NCBI GenBank assembly: GCA_030490835.1
Contig: CM059973.1
Coordinates: 88,743,641-88,807,640, forward strand
Reading direction: 5' to 3'
Origin: Annona cherimola
Lineage: Eukaryota > Streptophyta > Magnoliopsida > Magnoliales > Annonaceae
DNA length: 64,000 bases
In this document: positions 36,552-47,700 of the stretch, one piece after another
How positions within the stretch are numbered: the first letter of the stretch is position 1
Layout: each line of letters starts with the position of its first letter
Made by a program: the position numbers and the translations under genes
The notes under the pieces: generated by a model
The model's input: the letters and a program-made list of their open reading frames with translations, nothing else
Databases searched by the model: none
Told to the model about the DNA's origin: nothing

Positions 36552-37483
36552 GGTTAATTTTAAATATACTCACAACTTTTGTTCCTAATTTTAAATATAC
36601 CTACTAAGTATGAAATTTTTAAATATACCCGTTATCTATGACCAAAATATCAGATATACCCAAAAAAATATCCGTTACATATGTAGACAACGAAAGCAGT
36701 GTGGCAAAATAAATAATTTTTAATGACTACATTACCCTTTCCAGTAGATCGAGGGAGCGGAAGCACAGGAGGGAAGGCAGGTGGTTGGAGCGGTGACGTC
36801 GACCGACTCCAACAACACACATGGTCGCATGGCCAGCTCTAGTTTAGCGGGTCTTAAGCCATCAACTTATGAGAGGATGAGCGATCTGAGCCAGTGGGTT
36901 TCAAATCATTTCGACTCCGTAGTCAAGGTAAAGGGTTTCTGTTTGCTTGAGTGAAGCTGTTGATTTTCAATGAATTTGCTTGGGTTTCTGTTAATCTGTA
37001 GGCATGTGTATCGGAAATGGTGGAACTTTCTGGACGAGTGAAGATAAAACAGCGGCAGAAGTGATTCTAGGACAGAGTGATGGTGGTCGTTGGAGGCTGG
37101 AGGAAAGGCTCTTCTTCTTGTCGGCGTGGGCGGCAGGGCTGACTTGGGGCGTGCTATAGAAGAGTTTGTGGCTGAGGAAATTATGCTGATGCTACTAGGT
37201 ATCAAATTAGCAGTAGACGTAAGGGGAGAGAGAGCATGGGAAGGAGCGGCAGCGGGCGAGGGCGGTTGGGGGTCAGCCCAGCACACGCAGTAGCCATAGA
37301 TGTCTTGTGGAAGAAGGGTACATCTGTCAATGCCACGCTCCATCGACAGTGTTCACACCAACGGTGACAGAATGAGATGTATTTGATATTTCGTATTTAT
37401 TTAATGGATATATTTGAAATTTTTGTACTTAGTGGATATAGCTGAAATTAGGAACAAAGGTTACGGATATATTTGAAATTAAC
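36552..37483 (+). mobile_element. Mutator-like element carrying non-TE sequence (Pack-MULE candidate)
   Basis: Terminal inverted repeats of about 105 bp bound a 0.93 kb element. The left end runs GGTTAATTTTAAATATACTC through TTTGTTCCTAATTTTAAATA. The right end (37483 downward, opposite strand) runs GTTAATTTCAAATATATCC through TTTGTTCCTAATTTCAGC. The ~650 bp between them is GC-richer than both TIRs and flanks, and includes an exon-like start with a good splice donor. That is the Pack-MULE layout: TIRs around captured host sequence. I did not find a clean 9-bp target duplication. Confidence 0.65.
36829..36927 (+). pseudogene. Captured first-exon fragment inside the Mutator-like element
   Basis: ATG at 36829 opens 33 codons (MASSSLAGLKPS... 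to ...NHFDSVVK) that run exactly into AAG|GTAAAG, a strong donor. The peptide is amphipathic and looks like genuine coding sequence, but I do not recognise the family. No downstream exon within the element continues it convincingly. It is most simply a captured 5' exon plus part of its intron. Confidence 0.45.
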
Positions 37484-40449
37484 TCATTTAAATCTGTACC
37501 TTGACCAAAATAAGAATGATTTCAGTGTAGGCGGCTCGAAAATTCTGTAGAAGGAGAATTTATTACATATGAACGAGAAAATCGCAGATTGACTGAGCTT
37601 TCACAATTATTTATATCCGATGGCTTTAGGAGTTAGAGATACAAACATTATTCTAAACTGACTATTGACCGCATCTGTAAAACGAAGGAAAGGAGCATTG
37701 ATCATCGCTCGCCAATTGCAGAGCTGTTGATGCCGGCCGGGAGTTTGCAAGAGAGAGACCTGCACACGAGGTGAGCGTCGGATGAGAGAGGGACGTGCAC
37801 ATGTCGGGCCTCTCCTCTTCGTGTTTGCTGCAAAACAGTCGCATCAAGAGGGACTAATTTACTAATGTCCCATCGAACGATACAGAATTTTCTAACGAAT
37901 TTACATTGCTACGGATAGCCTGGCTTCTCTAGTATAAAATATCATTCTAAAGAACTGATTTGTAATTGAATTAAAACCAACTCAACCTTGAAAATTAGGA
38001 TATGATACGTCTTCAACCAAAAAAGAGTATAGTTGGAGTTTTTGAAAAAATGTTAAAAGTATAGTCCATCCTGAATTGGACTTAGTTGACCCAAGTTGCA
38101 TTCTTATTTTAAATTAAATAATCCCTTTTTATGACATGGATACATGCAATCCTTTAATTTTAAAATTAAGCATGTTTGGTAACATCCTTATTTGGTTTCT
38201 TATGATTTTTCTCTCTTATATATGTTCTCTTGTAGACGCTTTAACTTTAACGACTTTAATATTTCTAATTTTACTTTTTATATTGTGATTGATTTTCTTA
38301 CTGTTACTTTGTTTATTTCAACTTTAAGCATATCATTTCATATCATTTATACAAATTTTAAAATATTATCATTTATTCTTTCTATATTATCTTAAAATTC
38401 CACCAAAATACACATTATCAAATGACGCATTTGAAAATTTCATGTTCGATAAAAAAACAATTTTATTTATTGTATTTGACATCATTGTTTAAATATGAAA
38501 CTAAGTTTCATGTGCATCAAATATTTGGATGGGCTATATTTGTTGAAAATATATGTTCAGTTGTAAATTATAAAATATTTAAATCTATTTATATATATAT
38601 ATTAGAATATAATAATATTTTATAAAATCACTTCATATATGTAGTAATGATATTTTAGATGGTTTAGATAATTAAATTACAATTTTAAGATTCATGTTTT
38701 GTATTAAACTATTTTTATTATATTGATTTTACATATTTATAAATGAGATTTATGCATAGGGATACTAGACAAGTGAAGGTATTTTCATGATAATATAATT
38801 ACTGTTAAATATAATAAATAAAATAGATTTTTTATTTATTATGACATGAAGGGCATGTTTGGCTACACCTGCAATTTTTCAAATCAAATTTTTTTATTTT
38901 CTATAACTATCGTATTTTTTAATTATTTTTATATATTTTTATACAACTATCTTATTTTTTAATCAACTTCATACAACTCCTTTATTTAATTTAACATTAT
39001 TTTCTTTACTCATCATCATCATCTTATCATATCATGTTATTTCTTCCATTTTAAAAACTTTAACACAAAAAACTTTTTTGGCAAGGTTATCGAAAAAGTT
39101 ATTTTTTTAATTAAATTTTTTTCACTCTCAACAACTATCTTATTTTTTAATTATTTATTCATATTTTTCTATACAACTATCATACTTTCTAGTCATTTTT
39201 ATATAACTAACATATTTGTTTCTCATAATTACTCTTATCATTTCATAGTTTTAAATTTTAAAAACTTGTATATCAAAAATTAAAAACTTGTATATAGAAA
39301 TTTTAATTCAAATATTATATCACTTCTTAAACACATTTTACATGTAAACGTTTTCAATTTAAAAAATTCCAGAGGGCATTGGAAATTGAGAAGTATGAGA
39401 TGAGATGGTAACTCATGGCATACATACATATCTTTCTACTGATGATTTAACAAACTTGTAATCTATTTTTCTAACTTTAATTCAAATTATTTTTCTTTTG
39501 AATTACTCCATTTATTTCAACTCTAACCCGATTATTTCATATCAATCACATAATTCCAAAAAATACTATCTTTCTCACTCTCAACCCATCCTAAAATTCA
39601 ACCAACTTCTCAATTCCCAAATATTCCATTGCTTTCTACAATTACAATATTTTTAACTATTTATTCATATTTTTATCTATAATTATCTTACATTTCAATT
39701 ATTTCTATACAACTAATTTATTTATTTTTACTTTATTTTCTCTACTTCTCATTATTACTTATTATATTATATTATTTTCTCATATTTCACAAACTTTTAC
39801 GGGTGCACTTGAAAAGTGATAAATTTTTTGAATGCAAAGTTATAAATGCAAAAAAATGCAAAAAATTTTAAAATCAAAGAAAATGGTAACATTTTTAAAT
39901 GCACCTGGTGCACTTAGTATTAGTGCACCCGGTGTATTTATATGACTGTTAATCTAATTGTATTTAAAAGTTTTATTATTTTTGGAAACTTATAAATATT
40001 TTTTGAATTTTTTAAAATCAACGATATTTTCATAATTTTGTAATCTTAAAAAATGGTAAAACTTGATATATATGTTAAATACAATTAGATTAACAGTTGT
40101 ATGAAAAATTTTTGAAAAATAAAAAATGTATTTTTTCACTCGAGTGCCTTAAAGCTGAATGCACTCCGCTGCGCTAGATCACAATTCAAGAAAATAATGT
40201 GATATAATAGAGACGGTAATAAAAATCAAAGAAAATAAAATTAAAATAAATAAGTTAGTTGCAGGTGGTTATGCAGAAATGATTAAAAATATGATAATTA
40301 TATAAAAAGATATATTAAAAAATAAAATAATTTTGGAGAATGAAAGTTAGTTTAAAAAGTTTTATCACTTTACCGACACCCTAAATTTTTTTTAAAAAAG
40401 CCGCATGAGAGAGAAATTTGTCAAAGCAAAGTTCTGAATTAATCACTAT
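37484..40449. other. Repeat-rich intergenic DNA upstream of ATM
   Basis: No gene seen. The stretch is mostly MITEs at about 38165-38425, 38850-39095, 39095-39345, 39375-39620, 39625-39800 and 39795-40385. They are recognised by the recurring motifs ATCATATCATGTTATTT, TTTCATATCAATCACATAAT and CAACTATCTTATTTTTTAATT. A block at 38580-38760 resembles 8000-8210 inverted. A GC-richer part at 37640-37860 has no recognisable gene. Confidence 0.45.
39885..40185. repeat. Fold-back element (GCACC ends) nested in a MITE
   Basis: Left end ATGCACCTGGTGCACTTAGT, right end near CTGAATGCACTCC. Interior pairs TGACTGTTAATCTAATTGTA with ACAATTAGATTAACAGTTGT, around the core AAAATGGTAAAACTTG. It interrupts a MITE whose halves are at about 39795-39885 and 40185-40385. 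Confidence 0.6.
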
Positions 40450-41026
40450 TAGGGGCATTAATAGTTATGGTCAACCCGTCAACCCGCTCGTCAATATGTT
40501 TATAAATGGGTTTTGGTTGAGATTTTTGAATCAATGAGTTGAGATTTTTAAATAAATAGATTAGAGTTGAGATTTTGTAACTCGTCAACCCGTTTAGTAA
40601 CCCATTTAACATATATAACCTGTTTAACCCATTTAATTCGTTTAACCCATTTAACTCGCTTAATTCATTAAAGTTTTATATATATACATGTAAACCCCTT
40701 GATTATTTTTCCTTTTTAAGTTTTACTCTAGTCACTTAATTTTTATTTTTCTACTGCTGCCCTAATTTTATTTTTTTGTTACTGCCCTATTTCCTCTATG
40801 CCAAAAACACTCTCTCGTCTTTTTCCGCAAGATCATTATCTAGTAGAGTATAGACATTTAGGTTATTTGCTATACAATCCGTTAATAATCCACTGACCCG
40901 TTTATTAAATAAGTTGTAAATGAGTTAGGATTGAGATTTTTTAAATGAGTTAATAAACGAATTAGGTTTGAAATATTTTAAATGTATTAAGGTTTGAATT
41001 AGACTCTAAACCCGTTAACACCCCTA
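40450..41026. mobile_element. Short non-autonomous hAT-type element near the ATM promoter
   Basis: Begins TAGGGGCATTAATAG and ends AACCCGTTAACACCCCTA, which inverted is TAGGGGTGTTAACGGGTT. Flanks ATCACTAT (40442-40449) and GTCACTGC (41027-41034) may be a worn 8-bp duplication (shared TCACT). Both ends have the CAACCCGTC/GGGTT subterminal motifs of the larger hAT elements in this window. There is no ORF. It ends about 0.5 kb before the ATM TATA box. Confidence 0.6.
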
Positions 41027-41279
41027 GTCACTGCGAGGAAGCCGCCAACGTCAAGGAACGTTGAATTGAAGACTTCGCGATGATTCATTTGACAGCGTGT
41101 CCATATCACAGTTTATCAGCAAACGAACGGCTCCGACCACTCCGAAACTGGTGGCGTGAAGACGACGCAAGTCAACAACGGCTCCGATCACTCCAAAACA
41201 GCTGGGCGGAGAAACAACGCAAAAGTCAAAAACAGCTTTGATCGCTCGTGGGACTCATCGGAAATCTACGTCCTGTGTG

Positions 41280-41515
41280 CGTTGGAAATGAGTAAAATTT
41301 TAATGAAAAAATTTAAAAAGTAAAAGTTGTTAAATGATGTGATATAATAGTAAAAAAGATAAAATTAAAATAGATAGTTAGTTATGTAGGCAGTTGTGTA
41401 GAAATAATTGAAAAATAAAGTAGTTGTTCAGAAAAATATGAAATAATAATTAAAAAATATGATAATTATAGGATGTGAAAAATTTTAAATTAAAAAATTT
41501 TAAATATACTTCTTA
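41280..41515 (+). repeat. MITE copy directly upstream of the ATM promoter
   Basis: GAAATGAGTAAAATTTTAAT, GATGTGATATAATAG, TAAAATTAAAATAGATAG and GATAATTATAGGATGTGAAA mark a GATGTGATATGATA-family copy. It ends about 20 bp before the TATA box, so it may form part of the promoter. Confidence 0.6.
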
Positions 41516-41534
41516 ACCATGGCCAGACATACGC

Positions 41535-41542
41535 TATAAATA
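41535..41542 (+). promoter_or_regulatory. TATA box of ATM
   Basis: TATAAATA, 169 bp before the ATG. The sequence between is GC-richer, then contains AACCAATCAGCC and an AAG-repeat leader just before the start codon, as in many plant 5' leaders. Confidence 0.6.
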
Positions 41543-41710
41543 GCTGGAGACGCCCTGCTCCGTTCCAAAGCGGCAAAACCCGTTCCGACGCTGAAGTTCC
41601 TTCTTCCCGCCTCGACCTGTTGAACTTGAACAACTCTCCATCAAACCAATCAGCCCTAATTTCCAGTCCATCGCAGAAGAAGAAGAAGGGTAAAACGAAA
41701 GAAGGAAGCC

Positions 41711-44700
41711 ATGGCTACCTCAAGAGATGTTCAAGAAATCATTTCAAAGCTCTCATCAGACAAAGTCAAATTACGAGAAGTAATTCTCTCACATCGAACT
41801 CCTCATTCCACTCGTAGCCTCGTTAGATAGGTTTGGATTTCGGATGATCTTGGTAGTTCATCTGGTTGGCAGTGCCTGGCTGTAGCAATGCTGCATTTAG
41901 CCGGCCATGGAGGATCATCCTAGCTGCCTTACTTTTGGCATTCGTGTAACAGACCGTTTTAGAATCCCCCGAGCCACGGACTCTCTTGATGGTTTTTGTT
42001 CTTTGTTCTTTGTTTTCTTCTTCTGTTGCCATTAAACATTCGATCGGTGGGGCCACTACAGACAGCCAGGGAGGCCAAATTCTTCCTTGTTGGACGATGC
42101 CAGCCATTGTATTTGTCTTTGGACCATCATGGATTTTATGGCGTGGTTTTGGAATCTTGCAGTGGATTCTGTATCTCAAGATCCAGGGAGTAGATAGAAT
42201 GGCTTGAATTTTCTGACTATCTTAAACAATCCGCGGTAGAGTTGATTGGCTTAAACTTTGCACATTGCCATACTGAGTACTGAGGAAATCATTCGACAAA
42301 CCGTCATTACTATTACATTGGGAAAATCATTCAACAAGGCAATCGTTCTGAATGACAGGACGAATATACGATCTAGCTGCAAGGATTGTATTATGGGGCT
42401 GGTTCTTGATAAAATTCCGGCGTGACGTGGCCTATGATGCGTAAACATGCAGAGTTTTGAACTAAAATGCGGGACATTTTATTCCTTGCCCCTCGATCTC
42501 TTTTGAAATTTGCTCGTTGGATTCCAGGAAGGTGTTAAACTGTTGAATAGCTGGATGGAAGGTCAAAGGCTAATTGGCTTCTCCAAATTGCTTGACCAGA
42601 ATACTGCTAAAATGAAGTTTGACGACATTCCACATGGTACAATTTGTTTTGATGTCTTCGTTTGGTGGTTGTTGCCTTCAATGATTTGTTTGCTTTTTTT
42701 TCTTTTTTTTTTGATGTAATGATTTGTTCACTTAGTTGGAGGTTTATTTGTTGCAGCGGAATCGTGGCCATTTATTGTCACTTTGCTGACACACTGTATT
42801 TCATTGGAAATATCAGCAAGTAAAAAGCGACCGCCGAAGGTTTATTTTGCGAAGACTCTTCGGAGTGTCATTCAACATGCAGAGAATGCCAGGTTTTCAG
42901 GTTGCTTATGGAAGTTGCTGTTTTACTGTCTACTACTCTTTTTAGGGTAAAAAAAGGATTTGTATGGATGGAATCATAATTAGCTACATTTGGGTTAAAC
43001 TGAGACACTTAGAGGATGGTGGATTCTTTAGTCTTTGTTTTGAAAGGGAGATGATATTTCCCTGTTGTAATTAGATAATGTGAGGCAAATTTAGTATGCA
43101 GAAATACATTTGTTCTACTGTTTAACTCGAGTAAAGCCTTCCATAGGATTGGGAAAGCTGGGCGGAAAGATTAAATAGATGCTATTTCAAATTGCCTGTA
43201 AGATGTTATGCTATACTGTAAGCTAAAACTAGTAGAATCTAATTATTTGAGTAATAGAAATCTACTTCCTGGATGCATGTCTATAAGACATGAAAGCATA
43301 AATGCACAAAGAACCATAAATATTGATAAACACAATAATATTTTTTAGATGGATTGATCTTGTCCAGTTGGTGTCATTAGCCATGTTCGTGATCCACCCT
43401 TGGGAACATTGCCTATAGTTTTTGGTTTTGTCCATGATTGTGTTATACCATAAGTCTGGCAATAGCAACCAACTTCCTTTGTTCATGTATGACATCAGAC
43501 ATATAAATGTAATAAAAAGAAGAATAATAAATATTGATAAACACAATAAAATTTTTAAAAAATATGGATTAGTCTTGTCTGGGCGTTGTCATTGGCAATG
43601 ATCCCTGCTGTTAGCAGTTGTGCAGTGGTCTTCGGTCAACCCTTTTTTGCTAACTTCAACTTCAGAGCTGTAATTGAGAAGCTCACTTGTTGAGCTTTGA
43701 GCCGACTTGAGTTAGCAAATGGCAATCAACAAACACTAGTGCTGGTTTGTTTGTTTTGTGCACATCCAGCTGTGGAGATGGATGGACTAGCTAAAGGCAT
43801 TGAGGAGACTGTCCAAGAAGAGAAGGGGAAGTAAAGAGGATGTCAAGGAAGAGAAGGGAGAAAAGGCAAATATGACACTGAATGTGAAGGAAAAAAAAAA
43901 TCAAGATGGTGAGTGGAGTAAAGCTAATATAGCATAATGACTGTGGGCAAGTTATGAGCACAGAAGTCTTTCTTCTTAGTGAAGGATGTAAAAAAGGCAT
44001 ATATGGCCATTTACACCTTCCTTTTACCCCCATCCAAGGTCCCGACAAACATTTCATGTAACCTCTCACTGTAGGAAATGATACAGCATGTATGTTTTGT
44101 ATCTTTTTGAGGATGGAAGCTTACTTCAAGTCATTCTGAGTGAAGGATCTCTTCCATATTCTATTACTTAATCTTCCATGATAGAAAGGTATTCTTATTA
44201 TAAATGAAAAATTTGATTTCAGTTCTCTTCATTAATGATAAAAGCGAGGACCTGATCAGGGTTTGGACGAGAATGAAAACAAAATGGAAGTTTTTATTCT
44301 CTGTTTATTCCTGATGGTTTTGACTTGTGATTGCATTTCATTCTCATAGAGCATCTTTGATCATAGAAACATATTAAGCTGTACAAGGTGAAGCATCTAA
44401 TCTGAGTCGCGGTAGTTGATTGCGTTTCATTTTATGTTTTTGAATTTAATTTTGCCTGTAGAGTTTCTTTATATGAACTCATTTAACTGACGAATGTAAA
44501 TTGCCTTTTAGACAAGTCAATGCCTTTATTATCTGTGGTAAGATCTCTTTTCAACCATATCTGGGACGTCGTCAAGGATGTTCCAAGCTTTCAATCAGAA
44601 TATGGTACCATTCTTCGGCATCTTTTGGCTAGAAGAGAGTATCGGTTTCACATGAGGAAGCGTGTCTATAATTGTGAGTTTGTCTTTTTTACCCAACAAA

Positions 44701-47700
44701 AGAGTGGGATTATGATAAAGTATAATCTTAATGACTTGGTCAATTTTCTGGACCATGTACCCATTCCCTTGGCCTTCATATTGGCAGGCTTAGTACTCCT
44801 CTTTATCAGCCAGGCAGAAACTGCTATTCGTGGGAAGAGTGGCATGTTATCCAACACCAAGGAAGAAATTTTCCGTTACATCATCACGCTTCATTCTCTC
44901 TTGGAAAATCCTCCTGGTGATTTCCCTGATAATTTGAGGGAAGACCTGATCAAGGGATTTATTGGAATTTTTTCACATTTGAGGTATATGATCCATTGTG
45001 CCTGTTTTATGTTACCCGAAATGGTCAAAACCATTGAAGTGAACTTCATTCTACCAAAACTTTTACCACCTGCTGCTGTGCCAATTTGAGGTTATGCTTA
45101 TATCCATTATTTCTTCTTTGTTTATGAGAACCACCAGGGAGGAGGGAAAGATTGCACGGAAACTCATTGAAAGTGTTAATGCATTCTTGCTGAAAGATGG
45201 CCCAAATCTGGGATCTCAGTCCTTGGAAATCTACTCTGCCATGAAAGAATTTATTTTCCGTTGTTGGCTCACTACTCATGATAGGTGGTTGAAGGTACAA
45301 AAATGAACTTCTATTTTGCTTTTTTTATTTGTTGTTTCACTGTTTTTTTTTTAAAGATAGCATCTCATTCCCGTGAGTCATTTACCTTTACCTTTTGCAG
45401 AATGCACTTATTCTTCACGCAAGGATACAATTAAAACTGAACAGGAGTGTTGCTAATGGAAGTCTACTCGTAGAGTTTCTTCTTGATGTTGTTAGTAAGG
45501 AACTTGATCAAAGCATATCTCCGGGCACTAGCATTCCTTGGTAAGCCTGTGTCCATTAGATCAATATTCTTGCAAGTCACATATCTGTCGAATAGCTTAT
45601 TTGATGCAAAACACTCAGGAGTGAGGGGACTAGGGATGATAAGGCTGGAGCACTGGCAAACTCACAGCAAGGTTTGATGGAGCTTGCATCCTCTGTCTTT
45701 TATCAGGTAGTCATTGCATTTATTTGATTCAGAATTGTATTGTTTGTTAGCATTGCATAGCTTTTAGCTCCCTTGCTTGTAAAAATATACATGTTACGAG
45801 ATGTATTCATGCCTTACATAATGCATGATGATTGACGATGTTGGAAACATTAACGTTTGAAAAATCGACTAATTTTCTCAGAAACTTTAAAAGATGTCAA
45901 AAGGTGTAGGATAATGCTCTTAACATGCTTATCTGGAAGGAATATAAAGTGTGTTGATTAAGCAACTATGTGGCTCTTTACTTGTGTCCATTGGTTATGT
46001 GGATTCAAGTTTCAAATGCATCATCTTCAGAAAATTGGTGTAAAGTTATGCACATACATTTGCTTGCCTAGGTCCCACATTGGTGGAAGCCTCAAGATGC
46101 CCTTTCGGAAGGAATGTGCGTAATAATATATAGAAAAAAGTGGAGATGAAAGTACATGCTTTTTCTTGTAGAAGTGTAGCAAGTGGTTGACTAATATCAC
46201 CTTGAATGAACGGAGAGGAGAAATCTTTTATGCTCCTCTTGCAGACTCCATTTTCTCTCCCTTTCTTGGTGCTATTACACCTCAACAGAGCCACGGTGTC
46301 TTTTAATTTCTCAAATTGCGTGCCTGGTATTATTTTTTGTTTGATGTTTGTTTGCTTGCTTGAATTGATACGATTTTAAAATCCTGGATGTTGCTATTAA
46401 AAGATATTTTGCACGTGATGTTTGCTGAATTTTAGGACTATATTGCAAATATTGTCAAAATACAGCAACTTTGCACTAAATCTGTGGGACATTTCATTTT
46501 TTGAGCAACTATTTTCAGAACTGTTAAACTTTTGCTTTTTTCTTTTCCTTTTTCTTGTTGACTGTGTGGAATTCATGTCCATAAAACTCCTGTAAATTGT
46601 TGAAGAAAATTTCTTCACGAGTTTCCAAATGATTAATCACCTTGCAGGCTTGTGTCCATACAGCTAAGGCATCATCATCATCAGATAAGAGACTTAGGCA
46701 GGAAAGTGCTGCCACTTGTTTGAGAGATGGCCTTGAGAAAGGAAAATGGTTATGGTGAGAAGCGTATAACTATTTGCATATAGTCTGGTATTCTTTACAA
46801 TTCGGACTGATTGACCTTTTGCATGGTTGGATTTTCTGCATTTCCACACTAGATAGCAAAATTTAATGGCATTTTTTGTGACATGTTCGCTCTCCCTTTG
46901 GTTTGAATCTGAAGACCTGTTTTATGTCATCTACATCAAATATATTAAAGAACTTTTTATTTTGAGTAGTAAAAGAATCATTTTATTTTACGAGTTAATA
47001 GAAGCGCTGATTAAGCATCATTTCATGAAAAAAGTGAGTTTACTTGACCCTAAATTTTTTTTTTTTTTTAAAGTTATGCCCATTGGGAGTTTAAATTTCT
47101 TTCCATGCAAGGAAATAAATCTCCATCAAGGCCTAACTTTAGAAAGTGTCTGCTGTTAGCATTCATTTGTGAGGTAGTTTCCGTTGGGTTGATTATTTGT
47201 TTATCACAATGAGTATTTACTATAAGGACTTCTTCGGATTCTTGTAAGCAGTTTACGTGTAAGTACATGTGTAAATCGGATCGGGTTGACTTGGGTTGGG
47301 GTAAACACAACCCTAACTGACATCATAAAATCTCAACCCAACCCTATTTTCAACCCTATTTTTTACACTTTAACCCAACCATATGACTTTAAAATCCCAT
47401 TTATGACTTTTACAATAAAATAATTGTTAAATAATCTTATTTCAAAGCAATAATGTCTAGTTAATTCCTATGTATTATGTGTTAATATATGACTATTTTT
47501 TAACGATATATTATATTTTATACTAATATATAAAATCAGGTTGAAAATCCCCAAACCAACCCACTTTTGAAGCCGGGTCGGTTTAATTCGGGTTATATAA
47601 CTTATTTGTTTCAAAATGCTCAACCCAACCCTATTGTAAATTGGGTTGGATGGTCGAGTTCGGGTTGAGACTAACTAGGGGTGTAAATCGGGTCGGGTTG

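Noticed and set aside
36906..37343. 145-codon minus-strand ORF in the Mutator-like element
   Set aside because: Pro/Ser/His-rich, runs across a likely intron on the other strand, and shows no family motif.
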